DNA from: Paenibacillus tritici
GTDB lineage: Bacteria > Bacillota > Bacilli > Paenibacillales > Paenibacillaceae
DNA length: 64,000 bases
Assembly (NCBI RefSeq): GCF_013204885.1
Contig: NZ_JABMKX010000013.1
Location: 179,297-243,296, forward strand
Reading direction: 5' to 3'
Both the position numbers and the translations under genes were made by a program. Positions 54,001 through 62,473 of the stretch are shown here, in pieces (position 1 is the stretch's first letter; every line of letters starts with the position of its first letter). The notes below the pieces were generated by a model. That model did no database searches. It had not been told where the DNA came from and saw nothing but the letters and a program-made list of their open reading frames with translations.

Positions 54001-55095
54001 CGCTTTTAGAGGAACCAGATCCCTTTGAATATCAACCGGGCCGGTGCCTGTATGCTCAAAAGTGATATCGTCGATATAAAAGGAGGCTGCTGAGTTATTG
54101 GAGCTCTCAATATAAAGGGTCAGATATTCGCCGCCCACACTGTTATAGCGGTAGCTGCCCTCAAATTTGACCCAGCCGTCAGCGTTGCTGATGGTCTTGG
54201 GGGACAGGGCCACATAACTCGCACCACTGTCATTGCCCACCTGCGTGGACAACTGGAGCTGCGCGCTTGCCGGATCAATCAGCTTGACCCAGGCGGAGAT
54301 GTTATATTCGCTGCCCTTATCCACGTATTTCTCGACACGCAGGGAAGGCCCGTGCCAGGTAGCCGTTCTGCCTTCCACCTTCAGCGCATAGGAACCATCC
54401 GCCGTATGATTCGCTTCATTGGTCACCGTAAGCAGCTCGGTTCCCGCCCTGCCGGTGAATCCACCCGCCGTCTGGTCTTCAAAATCAACCGTGCTGAACG
54501 GCAAGGCCGGTTCTCTTACAGGATCTTCCCCGCCGCCTGGTGTGCCCTCCTCGGTGAACAGAATATCTCCAAGGTAAAAGGGGACTGCGGCCCCGGCCTC
54601 GTTGGAGTTGATACGCAGGGAATGATCCTTCTTACTGGTATCCACCGTAAATTTCTTAGTCAGGGTTACAGATTGCCCTGCTTTATAAGGTACTGATGCA
54701 TCGTTGGTGTAATCGTCCACTGTCTGTAGGGCTGCATTAGCATCGCTTGGGACCGCCACAGTTGCGTCAACGTAGACAACCGCAGTGACGGTGTACGTTT
54801 TTCCGTTCTTGAGACCTATGTCCGTGAACTTGAAATCAACCGCATCCCAGTTATTCACCCGCTTGCTTACGTACAACGCCGCTTCATCGGCATTCCCGTC
54901 GAAAGGAACATCCTTGACTGCACTAAGGCTAGCGCCCCCGGATGGGACTGCCTTGCCTATGCCACCCGCAAACGTTTCGTGATAGACCGTGGTCGTGGCC
55001 TCCGCCGCTTGAGCCGCCGGAACATATCCGCCTGCCGGAAGAAGCAGAAGGGCTGCCAGCAGCACCAGAGAGACTTGCTTGATCATTCTCTTCAT
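51091..55095 (-). CDS. Multidomain GH10 endo-1,4-beta-xylanase with CBM and SLH domains
   Basis: A 1334-residue secreted enzyme. The signal peptide ends near residue 31 (AAQAAEA). Two CBM22/CBM4_9-like modules follow (about 35-165 and 180-330), then a GH10 barrel (about 345-700) with acid/base Glu in WDVVNEAMND and nucleophile Glu in VSITELDIQ. Next come a CBM9-like module (VYGTPVIDGTADAIWSSAPE), a Thr-Pro linker of about 35 residues, a beta-rich region of unclear family (about 935-1140) and three S-layer homology repeats (SFTDLGNLSWAKQAVAAMAA onward). It would be anchored to the cell surface and degrade xylan. GAGGAG 8 bases before ATG 55095 fixes the start. Confidence 0.95.
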   Translation of the reverse strand: MKRMIKQVSLVLLAALLLLPAGGYVPAAQAAEATTTVYHETFAGGIGKAVPSGGASLSAVKDVPFDGNADEAALYVSKRVNNWDAVDFKFTDIGLKNGKTYTVTAVVYVDATVAVPSDANAALQTVDDYTNDASVPYKAGQSVTLTKKFTVDTSKKDHSLRINSNEAGAAVPFYLGDILFTEEGTPGGGEDPVREPALPFSTVDFEDQTAGGFTGRAGTELLTVTNEANHTADGSYALKVEGRTATWHGPSLRVEKYVDKGSEYNISAWVKLIDPASAQLQLSTQVGNDSGASYVALSPKTISNADGWVKFEGSYRYNSVGGEYLTLYIESSNNSAASFYIDDITFEHTGTGPVDIQRDLVPLKAAYQNDFLIGNALSAEDLEGVRLDLLKMHHNVATAGNAMKPDALQPTKGNFTFTAADAMVNKVLAEGMKMHGHVLVWYQQSPDWMNLTTDAAGNTVPLGRAEALTNLRTHIREVMEHFEGRVISWDVVNEAMNDNPSNPSNWQDALRQSNWYNAIGADYVEQAFLAAREVLDDHPEWDIKLYYNDYNDDNQNKAQAIYSMVKEINDRYALANPGKLLVDGVGMQAHYNINTNPDNVKLSLEKFISLGVEVSITELDIQAGSDNKQTEKELVDQGYLYAKLMDLYKTYAANIARVTFWGMDDRTSWRAVSSPLLFDRNLQAKPAYYGVIDPAKYMAEHEPNRAEANVSEAVYGTPVIDGTADAIWSSAPEMAVNRYQLAWQGASGTARTLWDDQNLYVLIKVSDAQLDKSNPNVWEQDSVEVFLDENLGRTTFYQDDDGQFRVNYDNEASFSPVAIGAGFESATKVAGTSYTLEMKIPFKKITPAGGTKVGFDTQINDAKSGVRQSVAAWNDTTGNGYQDTSVYGVLTLKAKDGAEPPTKPTPTPTPTPAATPEPEATPTPTPEPVYGGTNYSSSTPAPKPVNLESKDGVITLRPEVKTEGGEAKAIVTSELWQQALKQAVPAADGRKQIVIDLPKQTGAVSYEAQLPLSSMKGQEKYLLVIKNGVATLAIPSEQLAGITASTDSISIRIQEVPAASLDAAVTKQTGTRPVMELSLWAAGQRIAWSNPGTPITVTIPYQPSVEEQGNLDSLVIRSLTGNASLTAVVNSRYDAAKGGFVFQTFGSGTFVAAYAPLSFTDLGNLSWAKQAVAAMAARDIIPGGNSFMPAAPMNRADFTASLVKVLELKAAAEAVAGFSDVQSNAVYSKELAAAKQLGIVTGYADNTFKPAGVITRQEMMVIAARALKAAGITAEGSGAIASYTDAGQISAYAKDSVSALLKYGVVNGKNGKLAPGDTLSRAEAAVILYRIWKL

Positions 55096-55133
55096 GCATT
55101 GCACTCCTCTGTATGAAATTTAGGTTTCAATAA

Positions 55134-55147
55134 GTTAAGCGCTTCCA
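55134..55147. promoter_or_regulatory. cre-like sequence upstream of the xylanase gene
   Basis: GTTAAGCGCTTCCA matches 12 of 14 cre positions with an intact core AAGCGCTT. It lies about 40 bases before the start codon, so it would fall in the leader or over the promoter. Confidence 0.5.
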
Positions 55148-55618
55148 AGGCAATCGAAAGCCTTTCCTTTCACCACCCAAATCGTAGCACAAGGACAAAA
55201 ATGCGTCTTACCCGAAACTAAAGGTTGTACCGTGCTTTTTATAGTTCATTTCACTGGAGTGTCACAATTTAAGCAGCACCTATCGCCTACTCTACAAGCC
55301 GGATGCTACAGAGGACGGAAATAGTTGGATTTTCAACACTTGCTGGTGAGCGAATACCCCGTGCTTAATCAGCAGTTGGACAAACAGCACTTACATCATT
55401 ACATTTCCTCCAAAATAGTGAAAACCATCCGTGTTAGATGCTGTTTTTCCACTTGCTTCAGCAGATTGCTGGGAAGTTGACGAATTAAGCTACGTTTATC
55501 CAATTGCTGGCCGGGGCAAGCCACTCCTACCTGAGAACACTTGGACCGCCGACGTAGCTCGGCATCGTATCATGCCAGCCTTCATTACACCACGTGCAGG
55601 GAGTCTGCACGAAGATGC

Positions 55619-55664
55619 AAAAAACACAAAACAGCACTTCTCAGTAACGCGAGAAATGCTGCTC
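55619..55664 (-). terminator. Rho-independent terminator after the MATE gene
   Basis: On the minus strand AGCATTTCTC pairs with GAGAAGTGCT (one G-T pair) around an eight-base loop and is followed by GTTTTGTGTTTTTT. Confidence 0.8.
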
Positions 55665-55744
55665 TGTTATCCTTTTCTCTTAAATAGGACTATTTCATAT
55701 ATGGGTGATCCGCCAGCAGAGGACGGCCTTATCACCAGCAGCTA

Positions 55745-57136
55745 TCAGATCAGCTTATGCGCATACCACTTCTTCCCCCGGAAGCGCCACAGGAACACAG
55801 CTCCGCGGACGGCCCACTCGCAGTTCATCGCCAGCCACACGCCCAGAACCCCGTAACCCAGCACAATCCCCAGAATGTAGCCGAATATGACCCGGAACAG
55901 CCACATGGTCAGCATCGAAGCTATTGAGGTGAAGCGGGAATCGCCCGCTGCCCGCAGCGCAGACGGCAGAATGAAGCTGAAGGCCCACAGCGGAATCTGG
56001 GCAATCGCATTCACCAGCAGCACCACGAACAGATCATCAATAATCTCCGGCGGCGGGGAAAAGATCGACACCAGCGGATGGAACAGCGGCATCAGGATCA
56101 AGGCCACCAAGGCATAAGAGGCAGAACCGATCCAGAGGAAGGACTTGATGAACTTCCGGGCATCCGCCACATCCCCCCGCCCGATGCACTGGCCGACCAC
56201 CGTTACGATCGTCAGCGACAATGCACTGGCCGGAATTTGAAACACCATCGCCAGCGACCCGGCGATCGCATTGGTGGCAATCGCATAGGTGCCCAGACTG
56301 ACGATGAAGATCTGGGTCAGCAGCTTGCCGCCGTTGAAGAACATCTGCTCCGCAGCGAACGGCACACCGATGAACATGATTCTGCGCAGCATGGAGAGCG
56401 GAACATGGAACAGGTCGCGGACCTGCACACGCAGCACTGTATCAATCTTGAACAGGTACACCAGGGCGAAGATCATGCCCGCATACCGCGCGATGTTGAC
56501 CGCCAGCGTCATCCCCAGCACACCCATGTGCAGCAGGTTAATGAAGACAATGTTCAGGAGTACATACAGCAGATTCATAATCAGCGACAGCAACAGCGAA
56601 GCCCGCGTCCGCCCCACGCCCCGCAGCGCACCGCATACGGCCTGAACCACGGCGATTCCTAAGTAAGAAATACTGCTGCCGATCATATAGACCCGGGCGT
56701 TGTCCAGCACATCGGCGGAGGCGTTCCCGAACAGTAAATTCAATATTGGGGTATGAAAGGACATAAGCAAGAGACCAATCCCCACCGAGATCAGCGATAC
56801 GGAGGCGACCGAACCGGCCGTGGCCTGGGAGACCATCCGGTCATTTCCGCTGCCTTTATACTGGGCAACTACCACCGTTCCCCCCGTCGCAATAGCAACA
56901 AATACGTTAATCAAGAAAATATTCAGAGAATCTACCATATTCACTGCACTAACCGCCGCCATCCCCGACGAGCTGATCATCGCAGTGTTGACCAGATTCA
57001 GCCCGATAATGAAGGCCTGGTCAATCAGAATCGGAAGAAACAGGGCGATAATTTGCCGGTAATCCATTCCTTCCCCGGACAGATATTTCTCCAGCCATTT
57101 CTTGGCCGGCAGACGGGCTTGAAGCTGCATAAACAT
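55745..57136 (-). CDS. MATE family efflux transporter
   Basis: A 463-residue membrane protein with twelve predicted helices in two related halves (IIALFLPILIDQAFIIGLNLVNTAMISSSG at the N-terminus; ALSLTIVTVVGQCIGRGD in the second half). It would export cationic compounds by Na+ or H+ antiport. The start is uncertain because the ribosome binding sites near 57136 and at MDYRQ (about 57067) are both poor. It has its own terminator. Confidence 0.9.
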   Translation of the reverse strand: MFMQLQARLPAKKWLEKYLSGEGMDYRQIIALFLPILIDQAFIIGLNLVNTAMISSSGMAAVSAVNMVDSLNIFLINVFVAIATGGTVVVAQYKGSGNDRMVSQATAGSVASVSLISVGIGLLLMSFHTPILNLLFGNASADVLDNARVYMIGSSISYLGIAVVQAVCGALRGVGRTRASLLLSLIMNLLYVLLNIVFINLLHMGVLGMTLAVNIARYAGMIFALVYLFKIDTVLRVQVRDLFHVPLSMLRRIMFIGVPFAAEQMFFNGGKLLTQIFIVSLGTYAIATNAIAGSLAMVFQIPASALSLTIVTVVGQCIGRGDVADARKFIKSFLWIGSASYALVALILMPLFHPLVSIFSPPPEIIDDLFVVLLVNAIAQIPLWAFSFILPSALRAAGDSRFTSIASMLTMWLFRVIFGYILGIVLGYGVLGVWLAMNCEWAVRGAVFLWRFRGKKWYAHKLI

Positions 57137-57360
57137 ATCACATTCTTTTCTGTAGAATATTTGCAGGCATACAATACATACATTCCTTCCAGTTTACTAC
57201 AGATTCCATTCCAAGTCTGTGTTAAGTCTGTATTACTTTTTAGACGACGATGACAAAATAGAAACACGCACTCCATTGCCATCCCTTTCGCTCTAAGTAA
57301 AATCCTGGATCTGTCCGAAATATAGCTTGTGACTATTTTTTGCGGGAGGAGGAGTCTCTG

Positions 57361-57540
57361 ATGAATAATGAAATTGTCAAAAGTCTGATCGGGCAGGTTA
57401 CGGAAGAAGTCATGTCCGAGAACAAAGCCGCCTTGGAGCAGGCTGGAAACAGCCAGGCCAGTATTCAATTAGCCGTGCAGCTGTCCGCCGTTACCACCCT
57501 GAAAATCCTTGAAAAGCTGGAGCTGATTGATAAGGATTAA
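57361..57540 (+). CDS. Small hypothetical protein
   Basis: A 59-residue protein, MNNEIVKSLIGQVTEEVMSE at its N-terminus, with a helical, partly amphipathic pattern (SIQLAVQLSAVTTLKILEKLELI). GGAGGAG 6 bases before ATG 57361 and a strong downstream terminator make it a convincing gene. I do not recognise a family. There are no membrane segments or cysteines. Confidence 0.75.
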   Translation: MNNEIVKSLIGQVTEEVMSENKAALEQAGNSQASIQLAVQLSAVTTLKILEKLELIDKD

Positions 57541-57592
57541 GCTTCCGCACAGTTGGTCTGTGCTACATACCCGTGATGTATTCTACGCAAAT

Positions 57593-57633
57593 AACCCGCA
57601 GGGTAGAGGACCTCTACCTGCGGGTTATTTTTG
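57593..57633 (+). terminator. Rho-independent terminator after the small gene
   Basis: The arms AACCCGCAGGGTAGAGG and CCTCTACCTGCGGGTT pair over 16 bases with one bulge and are followed by ATTTTTG. It lies about 53 bases past the stop codon. Confidence 0.9.
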
Positions 57634-57669
57634 TGCCATTCATACAGGGCGATACAGAATTAGGAGCAG

Positions 57670-58320
57670 TCACTCCAGAAGATCGGCACGGAAGTCTCCA
57701 TACCGTTGTCTGGACTCTGTAGAACACGAGTACGCTATACCATTATGGACATCAAGCAGCGTCAGCCGGCAGCCATGCTTAGCCCCTGTGTCAATGCCGA
57801 TCTTTCCGCCGCTTCTCCAGATCTTCCCCGCCGCCGCTCCCAGCTTGAAGGTCGGGGTGTGTCCGAACACAATGCCCTGACCGGCGAAGGCGGGCAGCGG
57901 AGCCTCCCAAAAATCCTGGCGGATCTCGGTCATATCCAGCAGCGTCTGCTGCTCCAGCGGCACTCCGGGACGGAACCCGGCATGCACAAACAGATACCCG
58001 TCCGCCTCCACATACGGAGGTAACTGACACAGCCAGTTACGGAAGGTTAACTCCACTGCCGAGTGTCCTTCAGGCTGGCTCAGCAGCTTCGTCTCCATAT
58101 TACCCGGAACGGCGAGTGCTCCCTCCCGGGTTAAGCTTCGTATCAGCTCAAGCGTTGAGCGGCTCTGCGGGTCCTCATCTATGTAATCCCCCACCAGAAT
58201 CAGCTGGTCTGTCCTGGGATTATAGGCGGCGGCATCGAGCAACTGCTGCAGTCCTGCGGCATGTCCATGGATGTCCGATACTGCAAGCAGCCGGTAAGCT
58301 TTCTGTAGTGTGTGCGGCAT
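57670..58320 (-). CDS. PPP-type metallophosphatase with altered GNHE motif
   Basis: A 216-residue calcineurin-like phosphatase. The metal motifs DIHGH (near residue 17) and GDYIDEDPQS are present, as are the later His motifs VHAGFRPG and VFGHTPT. The third motif, normally GNHE, reads GNME, so the catalytic His is replaced by Met. It resembles bacterial Ser/Thr phosphatases and diadenosine tetraphosphatase-like enzymes. Activity may be weak or changed. Confidence 0.82.
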   Translation of the reverse strand: MPHTLQKAYRLLAVSDIHGHAAGLQQLLDAAAYNPRTDQLILVGDYIDEDPQSRSTLELIRSLTREGALAVPGNMETKLLSQPEGHSAVELTFRNWLCQLPPYVEADGYLFVHAGFRPGVPLEQQTLLDMTEIRQDFWEAPLPAFAGQGIVFGHTPTFKLGAAAGKIWRSGGKIGIDTGAKHGCRLTLLDVHNGIAYSCSTESRQRYGDFRADLLE

Positions 58321-58356
58321 AGTATCAACGGCCTTTCCGGTAAAATCGCTTTTCTC

Positions 58357-59490
58357 TCACAGCCCGTACAAATAAGCAGCGTGACTAGGGAGTACCATAC
58401 GGATATCTTTGTCTGTCTCCACATAGTCTTCACTGAACAGATACAGTCTTTCGCCTCTTGCCGTTTCTGCCAGCGTCCGCCATCTCGTCCCCTCAAAGAC
58501 GCAATGGACGACCCTGGCCTCCAGAATATTCGTCTTCCTGTCCCTCTCACCGGCTATATCAGAGTTCTCCTGCAGGAGTGCCAGTGCTTCCGGACGGAAA
58601 CGCAGCTCAGCGGGCCCGTTCACCTGAAGTCTCCCTCCCGGCTCACACAAGATTCCGGAGATACGTCCGGCGGAACAAGCGATAGCCGGGTCTTCAGCTG
58701 TGCCGGCAAATTGTCCCTTAAGCACGTTGATGGCTCCGAGCAACGAGGCCGCTTGTCTGCTTGCCGGTTTATGATAACAGGCAAAGGGCGTATCGAACTG
58801 GTCGATCGCACCGCTGCGCATCAGCAGAAGCCTGTCTGCCATAGCAAAGGCTTCCTCCGGGTCATGCGTGACATGGAATACACTCATCCTCAGCCTGCGG
58901 AAGAGGACGGACATTTCCGTCCGCATCTCGACGCGCAGGCGCATATCCAGGTTGGAGAGCGGTTCATCGAGCAGCATCAGCCTCGGTTCGGTTACGAGCG
59001 CCCTGGCAATCGCTACCCGCTGCTGCTGCCCGCCGGACAGCTGCGGCGGCAGACGCCGCTCAAAGCCTTCAAGCTGCAGCAGGGCAAGAGCACCGGCCAC
59101 CTTGTCTTTCATCTGCTGGGCGGGCATCCGTTTCTCCTTCAGTCCATACGCCACATTCTCAAACACATTCAAATGCGGCCATAACGCATAATCCTGGAAG
59201 ACCATGTTGATGCCGCGTTTTTCGGGCGGCAGCATCTTAGCCGCTGTAGCAATGGTCTGGCCGTGCAGCAGAATCTCGCCTCCGTCCGGACGGCTTAAGC
59301 CTGCCACAAGGTGCAGCAGCGTCGATTTACCGCAGCCGGACGGGCCCAGCACGCTGATGATTTCACCTTCCTGAAGTTCGAGGCTGAGGCCGGTTAATGC
59401 TTTATAATCGCCGTAGCTTTTCTGCAGATTTCTAACCTCAAGCAGCGGCTTGCCTGTCACCGGAACCATCTGTGCTTGTGCCTCTCTCAT
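58357..59490 (-). CDS. ABC transporter ATP-binding protein (FbpC/PotA type)
   Basis: A 377-residue importer ATPase. Walker A is GPSGCGKST, the signature is LSGGQQQRVAIARAL, Walker B is LMLLDEPLSNLD and the switch His is in VTHD. A C-terminal TOBE-like domain begins near residue 245. It overlaps the permease gene by 4 bases and completes a binding protein-permease-ATPase operon. Confidence 0.93.
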   Translation of the reverse strand: MREAQAQMVPVTGKPLLEVRNLQKSYGDYKALTGLSLELQEGEIISVLGPSGCGKSTLLHLVAGLSRPDGGEILLHGQTIATAAKMLPPEKRGINMVFQDYALWPHLNVFENVAYGLKEKRMPAQQMKDKVAGALALLQLEGFERRLPPQLSGGQQQRVAIARALVTEPRLMLLDEPLSNLDMRLRVEMRTEMSVLFRRLRMSVFHVTHDPEEAFAMADRLLLMRSGAIDQFDTPFACYHKPASRQAASLLGAINVLKGQFAGTAEDPAIACSAGRISGILCEPGGRLQVNGPAELRFRPEALALLQENSDIAGERDRKTNILEARVVHCVFEGTRWRTLAETARGERLYLFSEDYVETDKDIRMVLPSHAAYLYGL

Positions 59491-61172
59491 GCTGTAACCC
59501 CTTTTCTCTTGAAGACCGCTTCAATCACGATCAGAATCAGTACAATAATGCCTCCTCCGGTAACCGTTGCCGCAGAGGCGTAGCCAAACCGCATATCCTC
59601 GAACGCATCATCTATTACAATCGGCAGTGTCACGAAATTCGGCGGGAACAGAATCGAATTGACTGCCAGATCGAACACACAGGAGCCGAACGCAGCAAGT
59701 GCACCCGATACCAGTGCTCCGCGGATCAGCGGGATCAGTATCCTTCTCACCCGGCTAACCAGCGAAGCTCCCTGTAGCTGGGCGGCATCGAGCAGATGCT
59801 CGGGGACTTTAGCCATCGAGCCGGTAATCATCCGGGTAATCACCGGAATAGCTCCGGCAATAGCCGCCAATACGAGAATCGTTGGCGTGCCGTAGAGCCT
59901 CAGTCCCAGCACCTCGAGCCATTTTTGATTCCAGACAAAGATATATCCGATTCCCAGCACCACTCCCGGCACTGCAAATGAGATTAGTGTCGCGGTCTCG
60001 ATGGCTTTTTTGAACCTGAACCGGGAATACGAAAGGACGAACGCAGCGCCCAGACCGATGAGAAGTCCGGCCAGCGAAGCAATGGCGGCAATCGCCAGGG
60101 ATCTGCCGATTCCCGGGAACAAATCTGCTCCTTGCCGGAACAGCTCGGCATAATGCTGAAGCGTCAGGTTGCTGCGGACCAGGCCGTCTGACTGCACTTG
60201 CAGAACAGACATCACTAGACTCGAGCCAATCGGAATACCAATGACAACAATGAGCAGCAGAATGACCGCGCCGCTAAGAAGCCAGTGATATTGGCCGGAG
60301 GACCCGGGAATCAGGCGCTCGGCCCGTCCTGACAAAATATCGTAACGGGACCTGCGCAGAATGTAGAACTGGACAGCGATTGCCAGTGTAATCAGCAGCA
60401 CCAGATATAATGACAGCACCCCGGCCATGTCGAAACGGATCGGTGAAGTATAAATGGCCGAATAAATAGAATAAGGCAGTGTCGGGAAACGGTATACCAC
60501 GGCTATCGCTGAAGGCAATCCGAAATCGCCTATGGTATCCATAAAGACCAGCAGAGCTCCTGAGCAGATCGAAGGCAGAAGCAGCGGCGCCTCAATGCTC
60601 AGCCAGACCCGCCATGGACGGGCACCGCATAGCCGTGCTGCCTGTGACAGCATATCCATTTTCCATTCCATGGCCGCTCTTACCGTAAGATATGCCAGAG
60701 GAAACTTGCTGAAGGTCATCACCACGATCAGTCCTCCGGGAGAAAACACCGCACCGCTGACCCACTTCCAGCCCAGCAGCGAAGCCGCCAGACCATTTCC
60801 TGCCGAGAACATGATCCAGCCCTGGGCAAGGATGAAGGAAGGCATAATGAACAAGATCCAGGCTGCCGCATCCAGGGCAGCGGCGCCTGCGAACTTCCAG
60901 CGGGAACGGATTACCGCCAGCACTGTCCCCAGAAGGGTTCCTAACAGCGTCGTCCCCAGCCCCAGCAGGAGAGAATTCTCCAGGGATTTTCTCCATAGCG
61001 GACGGTTGAATACATCCAGCAGCAGGGACAAATCCCCGAAGTTCAGCTCTCCAAAGAATACTCCCGGCAGCAGCACCTGAATGATTACCGCCGCTAACGG
61101 ACACAGGACGAGAATGGCCAGCAGAATACTGACCATCCAGCCCAGCCGGTTTACATTCAGAACTCTAAGCAT
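59487..61172 (-). CDS. ABC transporter permease, fused two-domain FbpB type
   Basis: A 561-residue permease with about twelve membrane segments formed by two homologous halves, each with an EAA-like loop (LSQAARLCGARPWRVWLSIEAPLLLP and LLDAAQLQGASLVSRVRRILIPLI). This duplicated form is typical of ferric-iron and some phosphonate importers. It starts 6 bases after the binding-protein gene. Confidence 0.92.
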   Translation of the reverse strand: MLRVLNVNRLGWMVSILLAILVLCPLAAVIIQVLLPGVFFGELNFGDLSLLLDVFNRPLWRKSLENSLLLGLGTTLLGTLLGTVLAVIRSRWKFAGAAALDAAAWILFIMPSFILAQGWIMFSAGNGLAASLLGWKWVSGAVFSPGGLIVVMTFSKFPLAYLTVRAAMEWKMDMLSQAARLCGARPWRVWLSIEAPLLLPSICSGALLVFMDTIGDFGLPSAIAVVYRFPTLPYSIYSAIYTSPIRFDMAGVLSLYLVLLITLAIAVQFYILRRSRYDILSGRAERLIPGSSGQYHWLLSGAVILLLIVVIGIPIGSSLVMSVLQVQSDGLVRSNLTLQHYAELFRQGADLFPGIGRSLAIAAIASLAGLLIGLGAAFVLSYSRFRFKKAIETATLISFAVPGVVLGIGYIFVWNQKWLEVLGLRLYGTPTILVLAAIAGAIPVITRMITGSMAKVPEHLLDAAQLQGASLVSRVRRILIPLIRGALVSGALAAFGSCVFDLAVNSILFPPNFVTLPIVIDDAFEDMRFGYASAATVTGGGIIVLILIVIEAVFKRKGVTA

Positions 61173-61178
61173 AACCGT

Positions 61179-62303
61179 CTATTGTACCGCCTGATCAGCG
61201 AACCACTGCTTGATCTCGGCTTCATGCTCACTTGCATAGGCGGCATCCGTAAAGTTCAGCTTGGCACCCTTAGCCCGGTCAGCCTTGGGAGTTGCGCCTT
61301 CTGCGGAGGGTTCAAAATAACTTTCGTCGCCGCTGTCAATCAGCTCCTGCTGCACCTCAGGTTCAAGCAGGAAACTCACGAACTGCTTGGCCGCATCGGC
61401 TTTGTCTGTGTTCTTCTGAATGGCCGCAACACGGACAGAGGCTGGTGCGCCTTCCTCCGGCCATACCAGCTCCACCGGTTCTCCGGCACTCAGCATGGAG
61501 TAGGCATTGGATTCCTGCAGCGCCGCAATATCAATTTCACCGGAAGTAAGGGCTTGTACCACCTGAGGATTCTTCGGGTAGACACGGAGCCCCTGCTCCA
61601 TCAGATGGTTGAAATATTCCTTGCCGCCATCCATTCCTTTATCCTCAAAAAAACTCGCTACAAACGGGTATGCCGGTGCTGCGATTGCAGGATCAGCCAT
61701 CCCCAGTTTTCCTTTGTAGGCCGCTTTTTTCAGATCTTCCCAGGAAGCCGGGATATCTGTGCCTTTAACGGTTGTCTTATTGTAGACGATAATTCCAGAG
61801 GCATGGGCTCCGGTCGGATAGTAGGAGCCGTCTTCCGGGATCAGCGATTCATAATTGTCCTTCAGTCCGGCCACATTCTCCGGCGTCCAGCCGGTCAGAA
61901 GCTGGTCCTTGGCATCCAGCCCGTAGATGGACGGCATCGCATCAATCCATACGACATCCCACTGCGGATTCCCCTTCTCAGCTTCGATCCGGGACATGAT
62001 TTCCGCGCCGTTCCCGGATACGATATTGAGCTTGATTCCACTTTTCTTCTCGAACATCTCCCCGATGACCGCGTCAAAATCATTCAAATACACCGTAAGG
62101 GTCTCGCCGCCGGCATTTGTACTTGTGGCTGTATCTGTTGGTACTGCTGTAGATGTGGCTGTTGCTGTCGCTTCGGCACCCTGGTTGTTTCCGTTTGCGG
62201 CAGCACCCGCTGCGTTCTGATTCTGTCCTCCGCAGGCCGTCACGGCCAATAATGATAACAACCCTGCTGCAACACCCGCTGTCTTCCGCCACTCTCTTTT
62301 CAC
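61179..62303 (-). CDS. Extracellular solute-binding lipoprotein (Fe3+ or 2-aminoethylphosphonate type)
   Basis: A 374-residue family 1 binding protein. The signal peptide ends in the lipobox LLAVTACGG, followed by an Asn/Ala/Thr-rich linker and the mature domain starting ETLTVYLNDFDAVIGEMFEKKSG. FDAVIGEMF and the overall fold pattern fit FbpA/PhnS relatives. The paired Tyr ligands of FbpA are not evident, so iron is not assured. It is first in the three-gene ABC operon and is divergent from a LysR-type regulator. Confidence 0.88.
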   Translation of the reverse strand: MKREWRKTAGVAAGLLSLLAVTACGGQNQNAAGAAANGNNQGAEATATATSTAVPTDTATSTNAGGETLTVYLNDFDAVIGEMFEKKSGIKLNIVSGNGAEIMSRIEAEKGNPQWDVVWIDAMPSIYGLDAKDQLLTGWTPENVAGLKDNYESLIPEDGSYYPTGAHASGIIVYNKTTVKGTDIPASWEDLKKAAYKGKLGMADPAIAAPAYPFVASFFEDKGMDGGKEYFNHLMEQGLRVYPKNPQVVQALTSGEIDIAALQESNAYSMLSAGEPVELVWPEEGAPASVRVAAIQKNTDKADAAKQFVSFLLEPEVQQELIDSGDESYFEPSAEGATPKADRAKGAKLNFTDAAYASEHEAEIKQWFADQAVQ

Positions 62304-62473
62304 TTGAAGAATCCCCCTTGAGAATCGTTTTTCGCCTTCGCGTTACTTCAAACTTTAACAAGATAGTGTAAGAGCAGCGTTAAGCCCGGTAGGTAGTTTT
62401 ATTAAATATATCTATGTGTATTGAATGTTTGATAGATAAACTCTATATTCAAAAAAGAGGGGAGCGAAATGCT

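Larger units (their letters stand above)
55096..55744. other. 649-base gap between the MATE and xylanase genes
   Basis: It holds the xylanase upstream region with a cre-like site (55134-55147) and the MATE terminator (55619-55664). Between about 55180 and 55610 no gene, repeat or clear promoter is visible; open frames here have no ribosome binding site or recognisable product. Confidence 0.5.

Noticed and set aside
55431..55856. Open reading frame of 141 codons in the MATE-xylanase gap
   Set aside because: It overlaps the MATE terminator and the 3' end of the MATE gene on the opposite strand, lacks a ribosome binding site and resembles nothing known.
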